From: Clostridia bacterium
Lineage (GTDB): Bacteria; Bacillota; Clostridia; DSM-8532; SZUA-474
Assembly: GCA_003251775.1 (NCBI GenBank)
Contig: QKEK01000186.1
Location: forward strand, 1 to 59,326
DNA length: 59,326 bases
Direction: 5' to 3'
Below are positions 8,650 through 17,657 of this stretch, piece after piece. How positions within the stretch are numbered: the stretch's first letter is position 1; each line of letters starts with the position of its first letter. The notes beneath the pieces were generated by a model. That model ran no database searches and had not been told where the DNA came from. It saw nothing but the letters and a program-made list of their open reading frames with translations. The position numbers were made by a program, and so were the translations under genes.

Positions 8650-9419
8650 CAATATACCTCCCTTATGAATTTAAGTATACCCTCAAATTCACTTGTAATA
8701 TTTGAATAGCTAAGCTGTGGACGTTCTAGCATAATTACAGGTAGCTTCAATTTTTCTGCCGCTGAAATCTTTTCCATAGTACCTCCTGCCTCTCCACTAT
8801 TTTTCATTACCAATACCTTAGCATCAGTCTGTCTTAGCATTTCTATATTCAAGGCTTCAGTAAACGGTCCCTTCATTGCAATAATATTTTTTGCTGATAA
8901 GCCAAAGCCCTCACATTTTTCAAGAACCTTACTATCAGGTAACACTCTTGCAAAAATCCGCTCCTTAAAAGCATAAATATTTCTTGTGTAAACCTCAATA
9001 GAATTACTTCCTATCGTTAAAAAAATATTTCCTTGCACAGAATCAGCCTCACTAGCAGCTTCCTCATGGCTCTTTACCCTTATAAGCTCAGTTTTATATT
9101 CAGTAACTTCATTTCTCTCATATCGTATATACGGTATCCCTGCTACCTTAGCCGCTTTCATAGCATTCTCAGAAACAAGCATAGCAAAAGGATGTGAAGC
9201 GTCAACAAGACAGTTTATATTACTATTAAGAATTAACGCTAGCATATCTTCATAATTTAGCTTACCAGTTATAATGTCTAGCCCTTCATGAATAGTCAAC
9301 AGATTTTTACCAAACTCTGTTGTAACTGTGGCAAATACCCTTGCTCCTTCTCTTAGCAGTTTGTCTATAATATGCCTTGAATCAACAGTACCTCCGACAA
9401 CCAATACATTTTTTGTCAC
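8649..9419 (-). CDS. cbiJ: Cobalt-precorrin-6A reductase CbiJ
   Basis: Reduces the macrocycle of cobalt-precorrin-6A with a pyridine nucleotide. 256 residues, normal for CbiJ/CobK. Visible features are N-terminal VVGGTVDSRHI, the central LVDASHPFA segment, and C-terminal MKNSGEAGG, all typical of this family. The start is GTG 9419 with GGGGTGAG upstream. It is followed by the precorrin-2 dehydrogenase gene with a one-base overlap. A 143-bp AT-rich gap separates it from cbiH. Confidence 0.93.
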   Translation of the reverse strand: MTKNVLVVGGTVDSRHIIDKLLREGARVFATVTTEFGKNLLTIHEGLDIITGKLNYEDMLALILNSNINCLVDASHPFAMLVSENAMKAAKVAGIPYIRYERNEVTEYKTELIRVKSHEEAASEADSVQGNIFLTIGSNSIEVYTRNIYAFKERIFARVLPDSKVLEKCEGFGLSAKNIIAMKGPFTEALNIEMLRQTDAKVLVMKNSGEAGGTMEKISAAEKLKLPVIMLERPQLSYSNITSEFEGILKFIREVY

Positions 9420-9562
9420 GTTCTCACCCCACCTACTACTTGTTACTAGTTTATATATGCTTCTATATACTCAACACTATTTTACTATTTAAAATATATG
9501 TGAGTATATAGCGTTTTTGTATATTTATATATAAATATATTTTTGAATAATCATACACTATT

Positions 9563-10300
9563 TTATAGTTCTACCTTATACCCTCTTGGTGTAATCATTT
9601 TCCCATTCTGAACATAGGTATTTGTGTTTCCAATAATTACTACTGTAAACATATCTATTGGAAATGTCAGCATTTCCTTAAGCGTAGTAATGGCATAATC
9701 CTCATTTTCTCTCCCTACATTCCAAACTAAACCCACTGGTGTATTCTCACCTCTATGCTTTTGTATAATATCTCTAGCAATTCCTATATACTCGGTCCTT
9801 TTCTGGCTTTTGGGATTATATAAGCCTATTACAAAGTCGCCCTCTGCCGCCAGCTTAAGCCTTTTCTCAATAAGTGCCCACGGTGTCATCAAATCACTTA
9901 GGCTAATAATAGCAAAATCATGCATCAGGGGTGCACCCAAAACGGCTGCTGCTGCACTTACTGCCGTTATACCTGAAATAACCTCTACCTGAATATTAGC
10001 CTCAGCTTGGTTTACAATCTCTAGCATTAAGCCTGCCATACCATAAATGCCACTATCTCCACTACTTATTAGTGCAACACTTTTTCCCTCAAGAGCTTTT
10101 TCTAGTACAAGCTTGCAGCGTTCAACCTCCTTCATCATAGCCGAGCTAATAAAAGTCTTATTGCTGAATTTATCCCTAATAAGCTCTATATAAGCACTAT
10201 AGCCTACAACCAGTTCCGCCTTTTCAATTGCCTCTCTGGCTCTTGGCGTCATATCCTCTAATCCTCCTGGGCCCATACCAACTACAAATATTTTAGCCAT
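9563..10300 (-). CDS. cbiH: Cobalt-precorrin-3B C17-methyltransferase CbiH
   Basis: SAM-dependent C17 methylation with ring contraction in the anaerobic pathway. 245 residues. It has the tetrapyrrole methylase fold, with VVGMGPGGLEDMTPRA at the N-terminus, SSGDSGIYGMAG near residues 79-90, and a GLYNPKSQKR segment typical of CobJ/CbiH. It starts 4 nt after the hemA stop. The assignment between CobJ and CbiH rests on the rest of the pathway being anaerobic. No ferredoxin domain is attached. Confidence 0.92.
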   Translation of the reverse strand: MAKIFVVGMGPGGLEDMTPRAREAIEKAELVVGYSAYIELIRDKFSNKTFISSAMMKEVERCKLVLEKALEGKSVALISSGDSGIYGMAGLMLEIVNQAEANIQVEVISGITAVSAAAAVLGAPLMHDFAIISLSDLMTPWALIEKRLKLAAEGDFVIGLYNPKSQKRTEYIGIARDIIQKHRGENTPVGLVWNVGRENEDYAITTLKEMLTFPIDMFTVVIIGNTNTYVQNGKMITPRGYKVEL

Positions 10301-10304
10301 TTAC

Positions 10305-11576
10305 TTACTCCTCTTCCTTCTTGCTACTAAGGACATTGGACAAGCATTTAAAATATGCTCTTATTTCCTCTGTGTCCATAGAATCCTTAATGTCATACAC
10401 AAACGCCCCAACTATATCCTTAACTATACTTTTCATAAATATCTTAATTGTTTCTATATCCTCTTCACTAGCCGACTTTAGTCTAGAAATTGTTAGACCT
10501 ATTTTCTCTTCCAGTATATCGTCTGTAAACCGCTGGATTTCCTTAACAACTGGCATTACTCTTCTAAACTCAAACCATTTTTCATACTCAATAATATAAT
10601 TATTAATAATATCCTCAGCCTTAATAATCTCCATTTGTCGTATATTAGCATTCTTATCTGCCACCTGTTGCAAATCATCTAAGTTAAAGTATGTCACATT
10701 CTCTAATTTGTGAACATCAGGGTCTAAGTCTCTGGGTACTGCCAAATCAACAAATACTCTCTTTTTTTCTGTTGACATTACCTGCCTTAGCCTGTCCACA
10801 GTAATGGTATAATGGGGGCTTGTTGTAGAGCTTATTACAATATCACAACAATCAATTACATCATACCTATTATCATAATCCACAACTAAGACCCGTTCAT
10901 TCCCTTTAGCAAGCTGATTGGTAAGCCCATGAGATCTTTTGGTTATATATATCCTGCCAATACCCTTTGATAATAGATTTTTCAATGCAATTGTCCCCAT
11001 TTTCCCAGCACCTATTATCAAAGCAGTCTTCCCCTCTAATCCAGAGCTATAGCAACCCTCTACATGCTTAATTGCAAGAGAGGCTATTGACAAGGAATTT
11101 TTTGAAAGCTCTGTGTTGGTTTTTATCTCCTTTGCCGCCGTTACTGCCTGTCTAAATAAGGTATTTAAAACCCCTCCACTGGTCCCTGCCTCAATAGCAG
11201 CTTCCATAGCCTGCTTGACCTGTCCTAATATCTGGTCTTCTCCAAGAACCAAAGAATCCAGCCCAGCCGCTACCTTAAAAATATGCCTTACTGCCTTTAG
11301 ACCCTGATAGTTAAAGAAGTATTTTCTGTTTTCCTCTATGTTAAGACCCTTAATTTCACATAAAAGCTCCTCAATTAACTCCATATGAAACCCTTCTTCT
11401 GTGAAAATATAAATCTCTGTTCGGTTGCATGTAGAAATTATCACACACTCAAGCACATTTTCAAGTGCAATAAATGACCTTAATGCACTATCAAGCTGTT
11501 TCCCAGTAAGGCTAAATCTTTCTCTTACCTCCAAGGAGGTTATTTTATGATTAACTCCTGAAACATAGATTTTCAT
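10305..11576 (-). CDS. hemA: Glutamyl-tRNA reductase HemA
   Basis: First committed step of tetrapyrrole synthesis: NADPH reduction of Glu-tRNA(Glu) to glutamate-1-semialdehyde. 423 residues. The catalytic Cys50 is in ISTCNRTEIY, the NADPH site IIGAGKMG is mid-protein, and a C-terminal dimerisation helix is present. The ATG overlaps the cbiG stop as ATGA, so it is translationally coupled to a B12 gene. That placement, together with the absence of late heme genes, suggests its main output here is cobalamin. Confidence 0.96.
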   Translation of the reverse strand: MKIYVSGVNHKITSLEVRERFSLTGKQLDSALRSFIALENVLECVIISTCNRTEIYIFTEEGFHMELIEELLCEIKGLNIEENRKYFFNYQGLKAVRHIFKVAAGLDSLVLGEDQILGQVKQAMEAAIEAGTSGGVLNTLFRQAVTAAKEIKTNTELSKNSLSIASLAIKHVEGCYSSGLEGKTALIIGAGKMGTIALKNLLSKGIGRIYITKRSHGLTNQLAKGNERVLVVDYDNRYDVIDCCDIVISSTTSPHYTITVDRLRQVMSTEKKRVFVDLAVPRDLDPDVHKLENVTYFNLDDLQQVADKNANIRQMEIIKAEDIINNYIIEYEKWFEFRRVMPVVKEIQRFTDDILEEKIGLTISRLKSASEEDIETIKIFMKSIVKDIVGAFVYDIKDSMDTEEIRAYFKCLSNVLSSKKEEE

Positions 11577-12814
11577 AGTTTCCTCCCAGTCTCACTTATA
11601 TACCAATGCTTGTTGCTAAGGTAAAGCTCATTAACCCTATCTTCAGCTAGAGCTAACGTTATACCGCTATATACTTTTTTCTTTACAATAAGCTCTGCAC
11701 CTTTACCTGCTAATACCGCACATGGTTCAGCAACACATCCCACCCCCACTATCTTTCTTACGTAATCAGAGCAAGCGTAGTTACGTTCCACTGACTTTAT
11801 CCTCTCTTTTGATACTTCTACTAATTCTATTTTATTAGAATTACAAAACTCAACTATTCCCTCTTCCCTCATTTTTATGTCGATTGTTGCCATGTTTTTT
11901 ACAGAAGCGATACTTCTTTGTGCCTCCTTTAGGAAATCAGAAACTGCTTTATGTATTTGCTCAGCTGGTGTATTCCTTTTGCATCCAATCCCTATAACAA
12001 GATTTTTGGGTCTTATATAAAGAATCTCTTTATTTAATATTTCTAAATACTCCTTATTGGTTAAAGCTACCCAATACTCTAAGCTATCCTGTTCCTTAAT
12101 TATTATTTCTTTTGTTTTTTGTGTAAAAACTACTCCAATATACTCTGGATGCTTATAAAATCCATCTTCATTCAATTCATACTTAACTGAATAATCAGAA
12201 TAAAGCCCTATTTTACCACCGTTAACCAGATGTCCACTAATACTCTTTAGAAGCTCAAAGCTTTCTATCTTTAAACCATTATTTTTTGCAAAAACGTCCA
12301 GCGAAACAATCTCATTAATATCGGTCGCTGTAGTTACCACTGGATTTCCTCCTGTTATACCAGCAACCTGATAGGTTAAGGTATTCGCACCACCTATATG
12401 ACCAGATAACAGACTTATTACATTCATGCCCTTTTCATCAAGCACCACAACTGCTGGGTCACTTTTTTTAGATTGGATATACGGTGCAATACTTCTAACG
12501 ACAATACCACACGCCATCACAAAGATAATCCCATCATACCTGCCAAAAAGCTTACCTACAAACTCCTTGAAGCCCTGAGGTATTCCCTCTATACTAATAG
12601 CTTGATTTGAGCCAATATCTTCATTGGCTTGACTCATATCAACACCTTCAGCTCTTATCCGCTTTTCTTCAACTCTAACACAGCCAGCTTCTAATAGACC
12701 CTTTCCATAAGAGAGAAACTCCTCCTTTATAAACACATCACTTTTTAGTTGTTTAGCGATCCTAACTGCTGTTTCTGTTCCTTTTCTTGTTAATGCCACT
12801 GTAGCAAGCCTCAA
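11573..12814 (-). CDS. cbiG: Cobalt-precorrin-5A hydrolase CbiG
   Basis: Opens the delta-lactone and releases the two-carbon fragment as acetaldehyde. 413 residues. The N-terminal domain has MACGIVVRSIAPYI, the central part has LSGHIGGANTLT, and the C-terminal CbiG domain begins near VIGIGCKRNTPAEQI. The start appears to be TTG 12814 (reads LRLATVALTRKG, the usual CbiG opening), with GGGGG about 10 nt upstream. It sits between cbiF and hemA and overlaps hemA. Confidence 0.92.
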   Translation of the reverse strand: MRLATVALTRKGTETAVRIAKQLKSDVFIKEEFLSYGKGLLEAGCVRVEEKRIRAEGVDMSQANEDIGSNQAISIEGIPQGFKEFVGKLFGRYDGIIFVMACGIVVRSIAPYIQSKKSDPAVVVLDEKGMNVISLLSGHIGGANTLTYQVAGITGGNPVVTTATDINEIVSLDVFAKNNGLKIESFELLKSISGHLVNGGKIGLYSDYSVKYELNEDGFYKHPEYIGVVFTQKTKEIIIKEQDSLEYWVALTNKEYLEILNKEILYIRPKNLVIGIGCKRNTPAEQIHKAVSDFLKEAQRSIASVKNMATIDIKMREEGIVEFCNSNKIELVEVSKERIKSVERNYACSDYVRKIVGVGCVAEPCAVLAGKGAELIVKKKVYSGITLALAEDRVNELYLSNKHWYISETGRKL

Positions 12815-12869
12815 AGAAATGTGTCCCCCTTCTTAAGCTAAGTAAGCCTTTTTATTACAACATATATAC

Positions 12870-13622
12870 CTAAATTCCATTTCTATATTCGTGGGTAAAA
12901 TGCTTATCATACAATTTGGATAGCTCATATGTATCTCCTAAAAAATTTCCAACAACCACTAAAGCAGTTTTAGTAATACCTTCCTCATGGACTTTTTGGG
13001 TAATGTCCTTCAATGTGCCTCTAACAATTCTCTGTTCCGGCCATGATGCCTTATATACTACTGCTATTGGGGTATTATCATCCTCATAGCCAGCTTTAAG
13101 CTTTTCTACTAATTCATCTATCATCCCAACACTTAAGAATATAACCATTGTCGACTTATGAGCAGCTAATTTCTCGATGTCCTCTGTTCCAGGTACTGGT
13201 GTTCTACCTTCCATTCGTGTCAATATAACCGTCTGGGTAACTGAAGGAAGTGTGTATTCCTTTTTTAATGCGGCGGCGGCGGCAAAAAAAGAGCTAACGC
13301 CAGGCACAACTTCATATTCCAACCCTTTTCTGTCCAAAATATCCATCTGTTCTCTTATTGCACCAAAAATCGAGGGGTCTCCTGTATGCACTCGGGCAAC
13401 GGTTTTTTCAGTAGCTACTCCTCTAACCATCACCTCAATAACTTCTTCTAATGTCATACTAGCACTATTAAAAATCTCACAGCCATCTTTAGCACAAGCA
13501 ATAGTCTCTTTATTTACCAATGAGCCAGCATATATAATAATATCAGCCATCTCAATTATATTTCTTCCTTTAACTGTAACAAGCTCTGGGTCACCAGGTC
13601 CAGCTCCTATAAAATATATCAT
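12870..13622 (-). CDS. cbiF: Cobalt-precorrin-4 C11-methyltransferase CbiF
   Basis: SAM-dependent methylation at C11. 250 residues with the tetrapyrrole methylase pattern: FIGAGPGDPELVTVKG at the N-terminus, HTGDPSIFGAIREQ near 79-92, and TILTRMEG-like residues in the middle. The ATG overlaps the cbiL stop by 4 nt (ATGA). The CobM assignment of the aerobic pathway is the same family; the neighbouring cbi genes favour CbiF. Confidence 0.93.
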   Translation of the reverse strand: MIYFIGAGPGDPELVTVKGRNIIEMADIIIYAGSLVNKETIACAKDGCEIFNSASMTLEEVIEVMVRGVATEKTVARVHTGDPSIFGAIREQMDILDRKGLEYEVVPGVSSFFAAAAALKKEYTLPSVTQTVILTRMEGRTPVPGTEDIEKLAAHKSTMVIFLSVGMIDELVEKLKAGYEDDNTPIAVVYKASWPEQRIVRGTLKDITQKVHEEGITKTALVVVGNFLGDTYELSKLYDKHFTHEYRNGI

Positions 13623-14344
13623 ATACCATTCACTCCATTCTTTTTAATAAGCATTGTAGTAAAGTAGCTAGGTTTTTTCACTTGAATTTGACTCATATCA
13701 TAAATTATCCTTTCCTCCTTCATACCACAGCAGCTTATTTGGACTGTCTTATCCAGTAAATCTTTATCCTTCAGTCTTTGCATAACCCCATCGTAGTCAC
13801 CAGATACCTTCATCAATACAATATTATCAAACTGCTCTATTACCTTATCAAAATTTTCATCCTTGTATGCAGAAGGCACTATTGCTAAGGTTTCTTTGTT
13901 TTCTGCCAGACTTATTCCAACCCGTGCCGCAGATGCACAAAAAGAGGTAATACCAGGAACTATTTCACATTGAAAGCCTGACGCCTTAATGCTTTTATGA
14001 ACATATATATATGTACTATACACTGTTGGATCTCCTAATGTTATAAATGCAACATCTTTTCCTGCCTCAAGCTTATCCTTTATTATCTCAACAGCCTTTT
14101 GCCAGCTCTCGTCAAGTACTCCCTGTTCATAGCTCATTGGAAAAACCAGCTCTAAAAGCTCTCCCTTTATATCTACCACAGGCTTAATTATTGTTTGAGC
14201 TAGGCTTTCCTTTTCCATCTTTGTCTTTGGAACAGCAACATACTCAACACTCTCTAATATTCTTTTAGCCTTTAGGGTCAGAAGCTCAGGGTCACCTGGT
14301 CCGACACCTATTCCATATAGCCTTCCGTTCATTTCAATATCCAT
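13619..14344 (-). CDS. cbiL: Cobalt-precorrin-2 C20-methyltransferase CbiL
   Basis: Adds the C20 methyl group to cobalt-sirohydrochlorin. 241 residues. It has GVGPGDPELLTLKA near the N-terminus and TLGDPTVYSTYIYVH in the middle, both diagnostic of CbiL/CobI. Two starts are possible. ATG 14344 lies right behind AAAGGA, and ATG 14332 overlaps the cbiET stop as ATGA and gives the usual family N-terminus. The second seems likelier biologically, but I keep the longer frame. Confidence 0.93.
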   Translation of the reverse strand: MDIEMNGRLYGIGVGPGDPELLTLKAKRILESVEYVAVPKTKMEKESLAQTIIKPVVDIKGELLELVFPMSYEQGVLDESWQKAVEIIKDKLEAGKDVAFITLGDPTVYSTYIYVHKSIKASGFQCEIVPGITSFCASAARVGISLAENKETLAIVPSAYKDENFDKVIEQFDNIVLMKVSGDYDGVMQRLKDKDLLDKTVQISCCGMKEERIIYDMSQIQVKKPSYFTTMLIKKNGVNGI

Positions 14345-15600
14345 TCCTTTCGATATCGCTTTCCACTAATAATGGTCACAGGATTAATCGCCTTCATCAA
14401 ATGCTTTTCCCCTGCCTCAACACTTTTTGAGATGGAAATACTCGTTACCTCTATATCCTTAAAACCATAACTCTCAAGTCCCTTAATAGCCTCATAGGTG
14501 GATTCTATTGTTATAGTATTAATAACAACTACTATGTCTTTATTTACTTTAGTAATCCACTCCAAAATACTATTCATATTCCCTTTTGTTCCACCAATAA
14601 AAAACCTATCAGGTTTGATATCCCCCAAAGCCTCATATAATATCTCGGGTGCTTTTCCTTCTATAACACTTACATTACTTAGCTCAAACCTTTCAATATT
14701 CCTTTTTATTAGCTCAATTCCCTCTTCATTACACTCTACGGCATAAACCCTTCCCCTGCTACATACCCTTCCACACTCTATGGTAACAGATCCTGTACCT
14801 GCTCCAATATCACAAACCACACTATTTTTTTCAAGCCTTAGTTTAGAAACAGAAATTGTTCTTATCTCCTCCTTGGTCATCGGAACATTACCACGGATAA
14901 ACATATCATCACGTATCCCTATGGTTGAAGCATTCTCATTTTTTTCTGAGTTGCAACCTCCCCCTATAGAATGATTAATATTCTCAATTATCATAATAGA
15001 TAAGCTGTCAAATTCCATGCCTTCTATCTGCTCTATACTTCCCTGCACAATTCTCTCATGCTCATAAGACAGATTTTCACCTACAGTAACCTTAAGATTT
15101 TTTATATCTTCCTCTCTTAAAAGTGAACAAATCTTGTCTGGAGAATTTCCTCCGCCAGCAAAAACAGCTGTCCTAAAATTTTGTTTTACAATGCCAATAA
15201 GCTCTGGGTTTTCTCTTCCGTGCAGGCTGGTAATATATATATCATTCCAGCTAATTTTAAGCTTCGCACATAAATACTGAAATGCACTTATTCCAGGCAT
15301 AACCTCTATTTCTATCCCATCTAGGTTTTTTTTAAGATATTCCATAAGGCTATATAGCCCTGGATCCCCAGTAACAATCACAGCTATTTTTTTTGAGTAT
15401 ATGTTTACTTGTATGTACTCAATTAATTCCTTGAGATTATTCTCTATTACACACTCCTCTTTTTTCAAATCCTTAAAAAGCTCCAAATTTCTCTGACCGC
15501 TAATTATGACCTCGCATTGGCTTATTACATTCGTTACAGCACTATTAATATAGTCCCTTGAGCCTGGACCAATCCCTATAACATACAACTTATTACCCAT
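14329..15600 (-). CDS. cbiET: CbiE-CbiT fusion: cobalt-precorrin-7 C5-methyltransferase / C15-methyltransferase (decarboxylating)
   Basis: Two activities in 423 residues. CbiE (about 1-207) is a tetrapyrrole methylase (GIGPGSRDYI near 9-18, VTGDPGLYSLM near 77-87). CbiT (about 228-420) is a Rossmann SAM methyltransferase with VCDIGAGTGSVTIE (262-275) and the usual preceding PMTKEEIR. Together they methylate C5 and C15 and decarboxylate the C12 acetate, as CobL does in the aerobic pathway. It overlaps cbiD by 8 nt at its start and cbiL at its end. Confidence 0.95.
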   Translation of the reverse strand: MGNKLYVIGIGPGSRDYINSAVTNVISQCEVIISGQRNLELFKDLKKEECVIENNLKELIEYIQVNIYSKKIAVIVTGDPGLYSLMEYLKKNLDGIEIEVMPGISAFQYLCAKLKISWNDIYITSLHGRENPELIGIVKQNFRTAVFAGGGNSPDKICSLLREEDIKNLKVTVGENLSYEHERIVQGSIEQIEGMEFDSLSIMIIENINHSIGGGCNSEKNENASTIGIRDDMFIRGNVPMTKEEIRTISVSKLRLEKNSVVCDIGAGTGSVTIECGRVCSRGRVYAVECNEEGIELIKRNIERFELSNVSVIEGKAPEILYEALGDIKPDRFFIGGTKGNMNSILEWITKVNKDIVVVINTITIESTYEAIKGLESYGFKDIEVTSISISKSVEAGEKHLMKAINPVTIISGKRYRKEWILK

Positions 15601-16759
15601 AGCTTCTCCTTATATTTGTTACTATTTCTTCTGCTACCTTAGTCATTGAAAGTAAGCTATCCATTTCATTAAACAATACCACTCCACAACTAATCTTATT
15701 ATAGGTATACTCCTTGCATTTATTTGCAGCAGTCTCTGCTATTCTTTCATAAACACGGGTAAGTCCATTTTCTTCAATAATACTAGCCGCAGCATCAGTA
15801 GTTTTGCACGACATAATTTCCTCTACTATACCCCTTGAAGCTCCTTCTATTGAAGCATAAACACCAAGTGTCTCCATCCTAGCATCTGAGACCCTGCTAT
15901 GTGTATGAAAGTTCCCCGCAGCCACCTTAACTATTTTCCCTAAATGCCCTACCAGGACGATACTCTCGAAGCCTTTTTCTACTGCTTTATCCAGCATAAA
16001 GCCTACAAAATTACTAATAGTTATTATATATTCCTTATCTATAAATAAAGCATTCTTAGAAAAACCCTCACCAATATTACCAAAAGTAAAGACTGCTGAT
16101 TTTAGTCCCTTAGCTCGCATAATATTAAGCTCTAGAGCCAAGGAATCCTTCCACGCCTCCTCAGACATAGGTCGGACTAAGCCAGTTGTCCCCAGAATAG
16201 AAAGCCCTCCAACTACCCCTAGTTTAGGGTTGTAAGTCTTTTTTGCAATCTCTTCTCCATTAGGTATACTCAACTCTAAATGTATCCTTCTATCTTTAGG
16301 TAAAATCTGACTTACCTCGCTTACTATCATATTTCTTGGTATAGGGTTTATCGCAGGCTGACCAATACCTACCTTAAGCCCAGCTAGCGTTACTATACCA
16401 ATACCTTCTCCTGTAGAAATTACAACCCTCTCTTCGCCCATTTCATATATAGATGATGCCTTTGCAAATATTTTAAGCCCCGAGGTTACATCAGGGTCAT
16501 CCCCACCATCCTTAACCACTGCACATTTTGCATATGCTTTTGTAATTTCAACGTCCTGTATAGGAAGAGTAATCAAGTCCCCAGAAGGAATTCTAATCTG
16601 TATCTTGTCTACCTTTTTTTCACCTAAAAGCATAAGCACTGCGGCTTTTGATGCAGCTGTAGCACATGAACCAGTACTATATCCTATTCTATAGGCTCTA
16701 CCATTGACCATTTCATACTTTGTTTGGTCATTTGATTTTATAATATTACACTCTTCCAT
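15593..16759 (-). CDS. cbiD: Cobalt-precorrin-5B C1-methyltransferase CbiD
   Basis: Anaerobic-pathway-specific C1 methylation, so it is strong evidence for the oxygen-independent route. 388 residues from ATG 16759. The diagnostic N-terminal GYSTGSCATAASKAA is present, followed by conserved VKDGGDDPDVT and GTTGLVRPMSE. The ribosome binding region is the second copy of the 53-bp leader also found before hemC. GGAAGG lies about 13 nt from the ATG, which is a long spacing. Confidence 0.95.
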   Translation of the reverse strand: MEECNIIKSNDQTKYEMVNGRAYRIGYSTGSCATAASKAAVLMLLGEKKVDKIQIRIPSGDLITLPIQDVEITKAYAKCAVVKDGGDDPDVTSGLKIFAKASSIYEMGEERVVISTGEGIGIVTLAGLKVGIGQPAINPIPRNMIVSEVSQILPKDRRIHLELSIPNGEEIAKKTYNPKLGVVGGLSILGTTGLVRPMSEEAWKDSLALELNIMRAKGLKSAVFTFGNIGEGFSKNALFIDKEYIITISNFVGFMLDKAVEKGFESIVLVGHLGKIVKVAAGNFHTHSRVSDARMETLGVYASIEGASRGIVEEIMSCKTTDAAASIIEENGLTRVYERIAETAANKCKEYTYNKISCGVVLFNEMDSLLSMTKVAEEIVTNIRRSYG

Positions 16760-16809
16760 ATTTATGTTTATTCCTTCCTTCAGGCACAAATCTTGGTTGA
16801 GAGAAAATC
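16757..16809 (-). repeat. 53-bp duplicated leader, copy before cbiD
   Basis: Partner of 7932-7984, with about 47 of 53 identical bases, including CAGGCACAAATCT and the ribosome binding region. Unlike the hemC copy, it lacks the far arm of the 14-bp inverted repeat and lacks an ATG directly after GGA. Confidence 0.8.
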
Positions 16810-16825
16810 CACTTACGTTTTTAGC

Positions 16826-17461
16826 TTATCGCTCTGTAATCATGTACAGGATGGCATTCATAATGGCAGCAGCTACAGTACTTCCACCCTTTCTTCCCTC
16901 AGTTATTATATAGGGTATACCTGTCTTTTTAAGTAGGTTCTTTGATTCTACTACATTAACAAAGCCCACGGGTACTCCAACCACCAAGGAAGGCGATATT
17001 TTCTCTTCTTGTATCATTTCGCATAGTCTTATTAAGGCTGTGGGTGCATTACCAATAGCAAAAATTTGATTTTGAGAGTTTACTGATGCCTTATCCATAC
17101 ATACAGAGGCTCTGGTTATGCCCTCATTTTGTGATCTCTCAGCCACATCCTCATCAGCCATAAAGCAAAGAACCTTCCCTCCAAATCTTCCTATAGATTT
17201 CTTGTTTATTCCTGACGCTGCCATATTGGTATCCGTTACAATATTACTTCCACTTTTTAATGCCTTTATAGCACTCTCAATAGCATTGGGACTTATGTTA
17301 AGTATATCTGCATATTCAAAATCAGCGGTTGTATGAATAACCCTTTTGATGATTGGCTCATGCAATGGGTCAAATTTACGCTGACCTAATATTTCTGATA
17401 ATATTTCAAAGCTTCTCTTTTCTATATCCTGAGGCTTTACTACCTCTATTTGTTCCAACAT
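16826..17461 (-). CDS. cbiC: Cobalt-precorrin-8 methylmutase CbiC
   Basis: Moves the methyl group from C11 to C12, giving cobyrinate. 211 residues. Catalytic His43 lies in VIHTTADFEYAD, and the conserved TDTNMAASGINK and GVPVGFVNVVESK motifs are present. Its start follows a 196-bp spacer after cbiO that contains a 13-bp tandem repeat. It is the first biosynthetic gene after the transporter. Confidence 0.96.
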   Translation of the reverse strand: MLEQIEVVKPQDIEKRSFEILSEILGQRKFDPLHEPIIKRVIHTTADFEYADILNISPNAIESAIKALKSGSNIVTDTNMAASGINKKSIGRFGGKVLCFMADEDVAERSQNEGITRASVCMDKASVNSQNQIFAIGNAPTALIRLCEMIQEEKISPSLVVGVPVGFVNVVESKNLLKKTGIPYIITEGRKGGSTVAAAIMNAILYMITER

Positions 17462-17478
17462 AGCCTACCCTCTCCTTA

Positions 17479-17527
17479 TTTACTTATCTTATTTACTTAT
17501 CTTGTTTACTTATCTTGTTTATTTATG
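17479..17527. repeat. 13-bp tandem repeat between cbiO and cbiC
   Basis: Three full units (17479-17491, 17492-17504, 17505-17517) of TTTACTTATCTT(A/G), then a degenerate fourth. It lies just upstream of the cbiC ribosome binding site. The rest of the spacer (17528-17657) is AT-rich with no clear signal. Confidence 0.85.
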
Positions 17528-17657
17528 TACTCATATCATTATTTTCTTTTTACATTAATACATTATTCCACTATTGCATTTATACTGAATGTCAATTTTA
17601 TTTGATTATTTATCATTTTACCATAACACTATATTTAAGCATTAATTCACTTTATAC

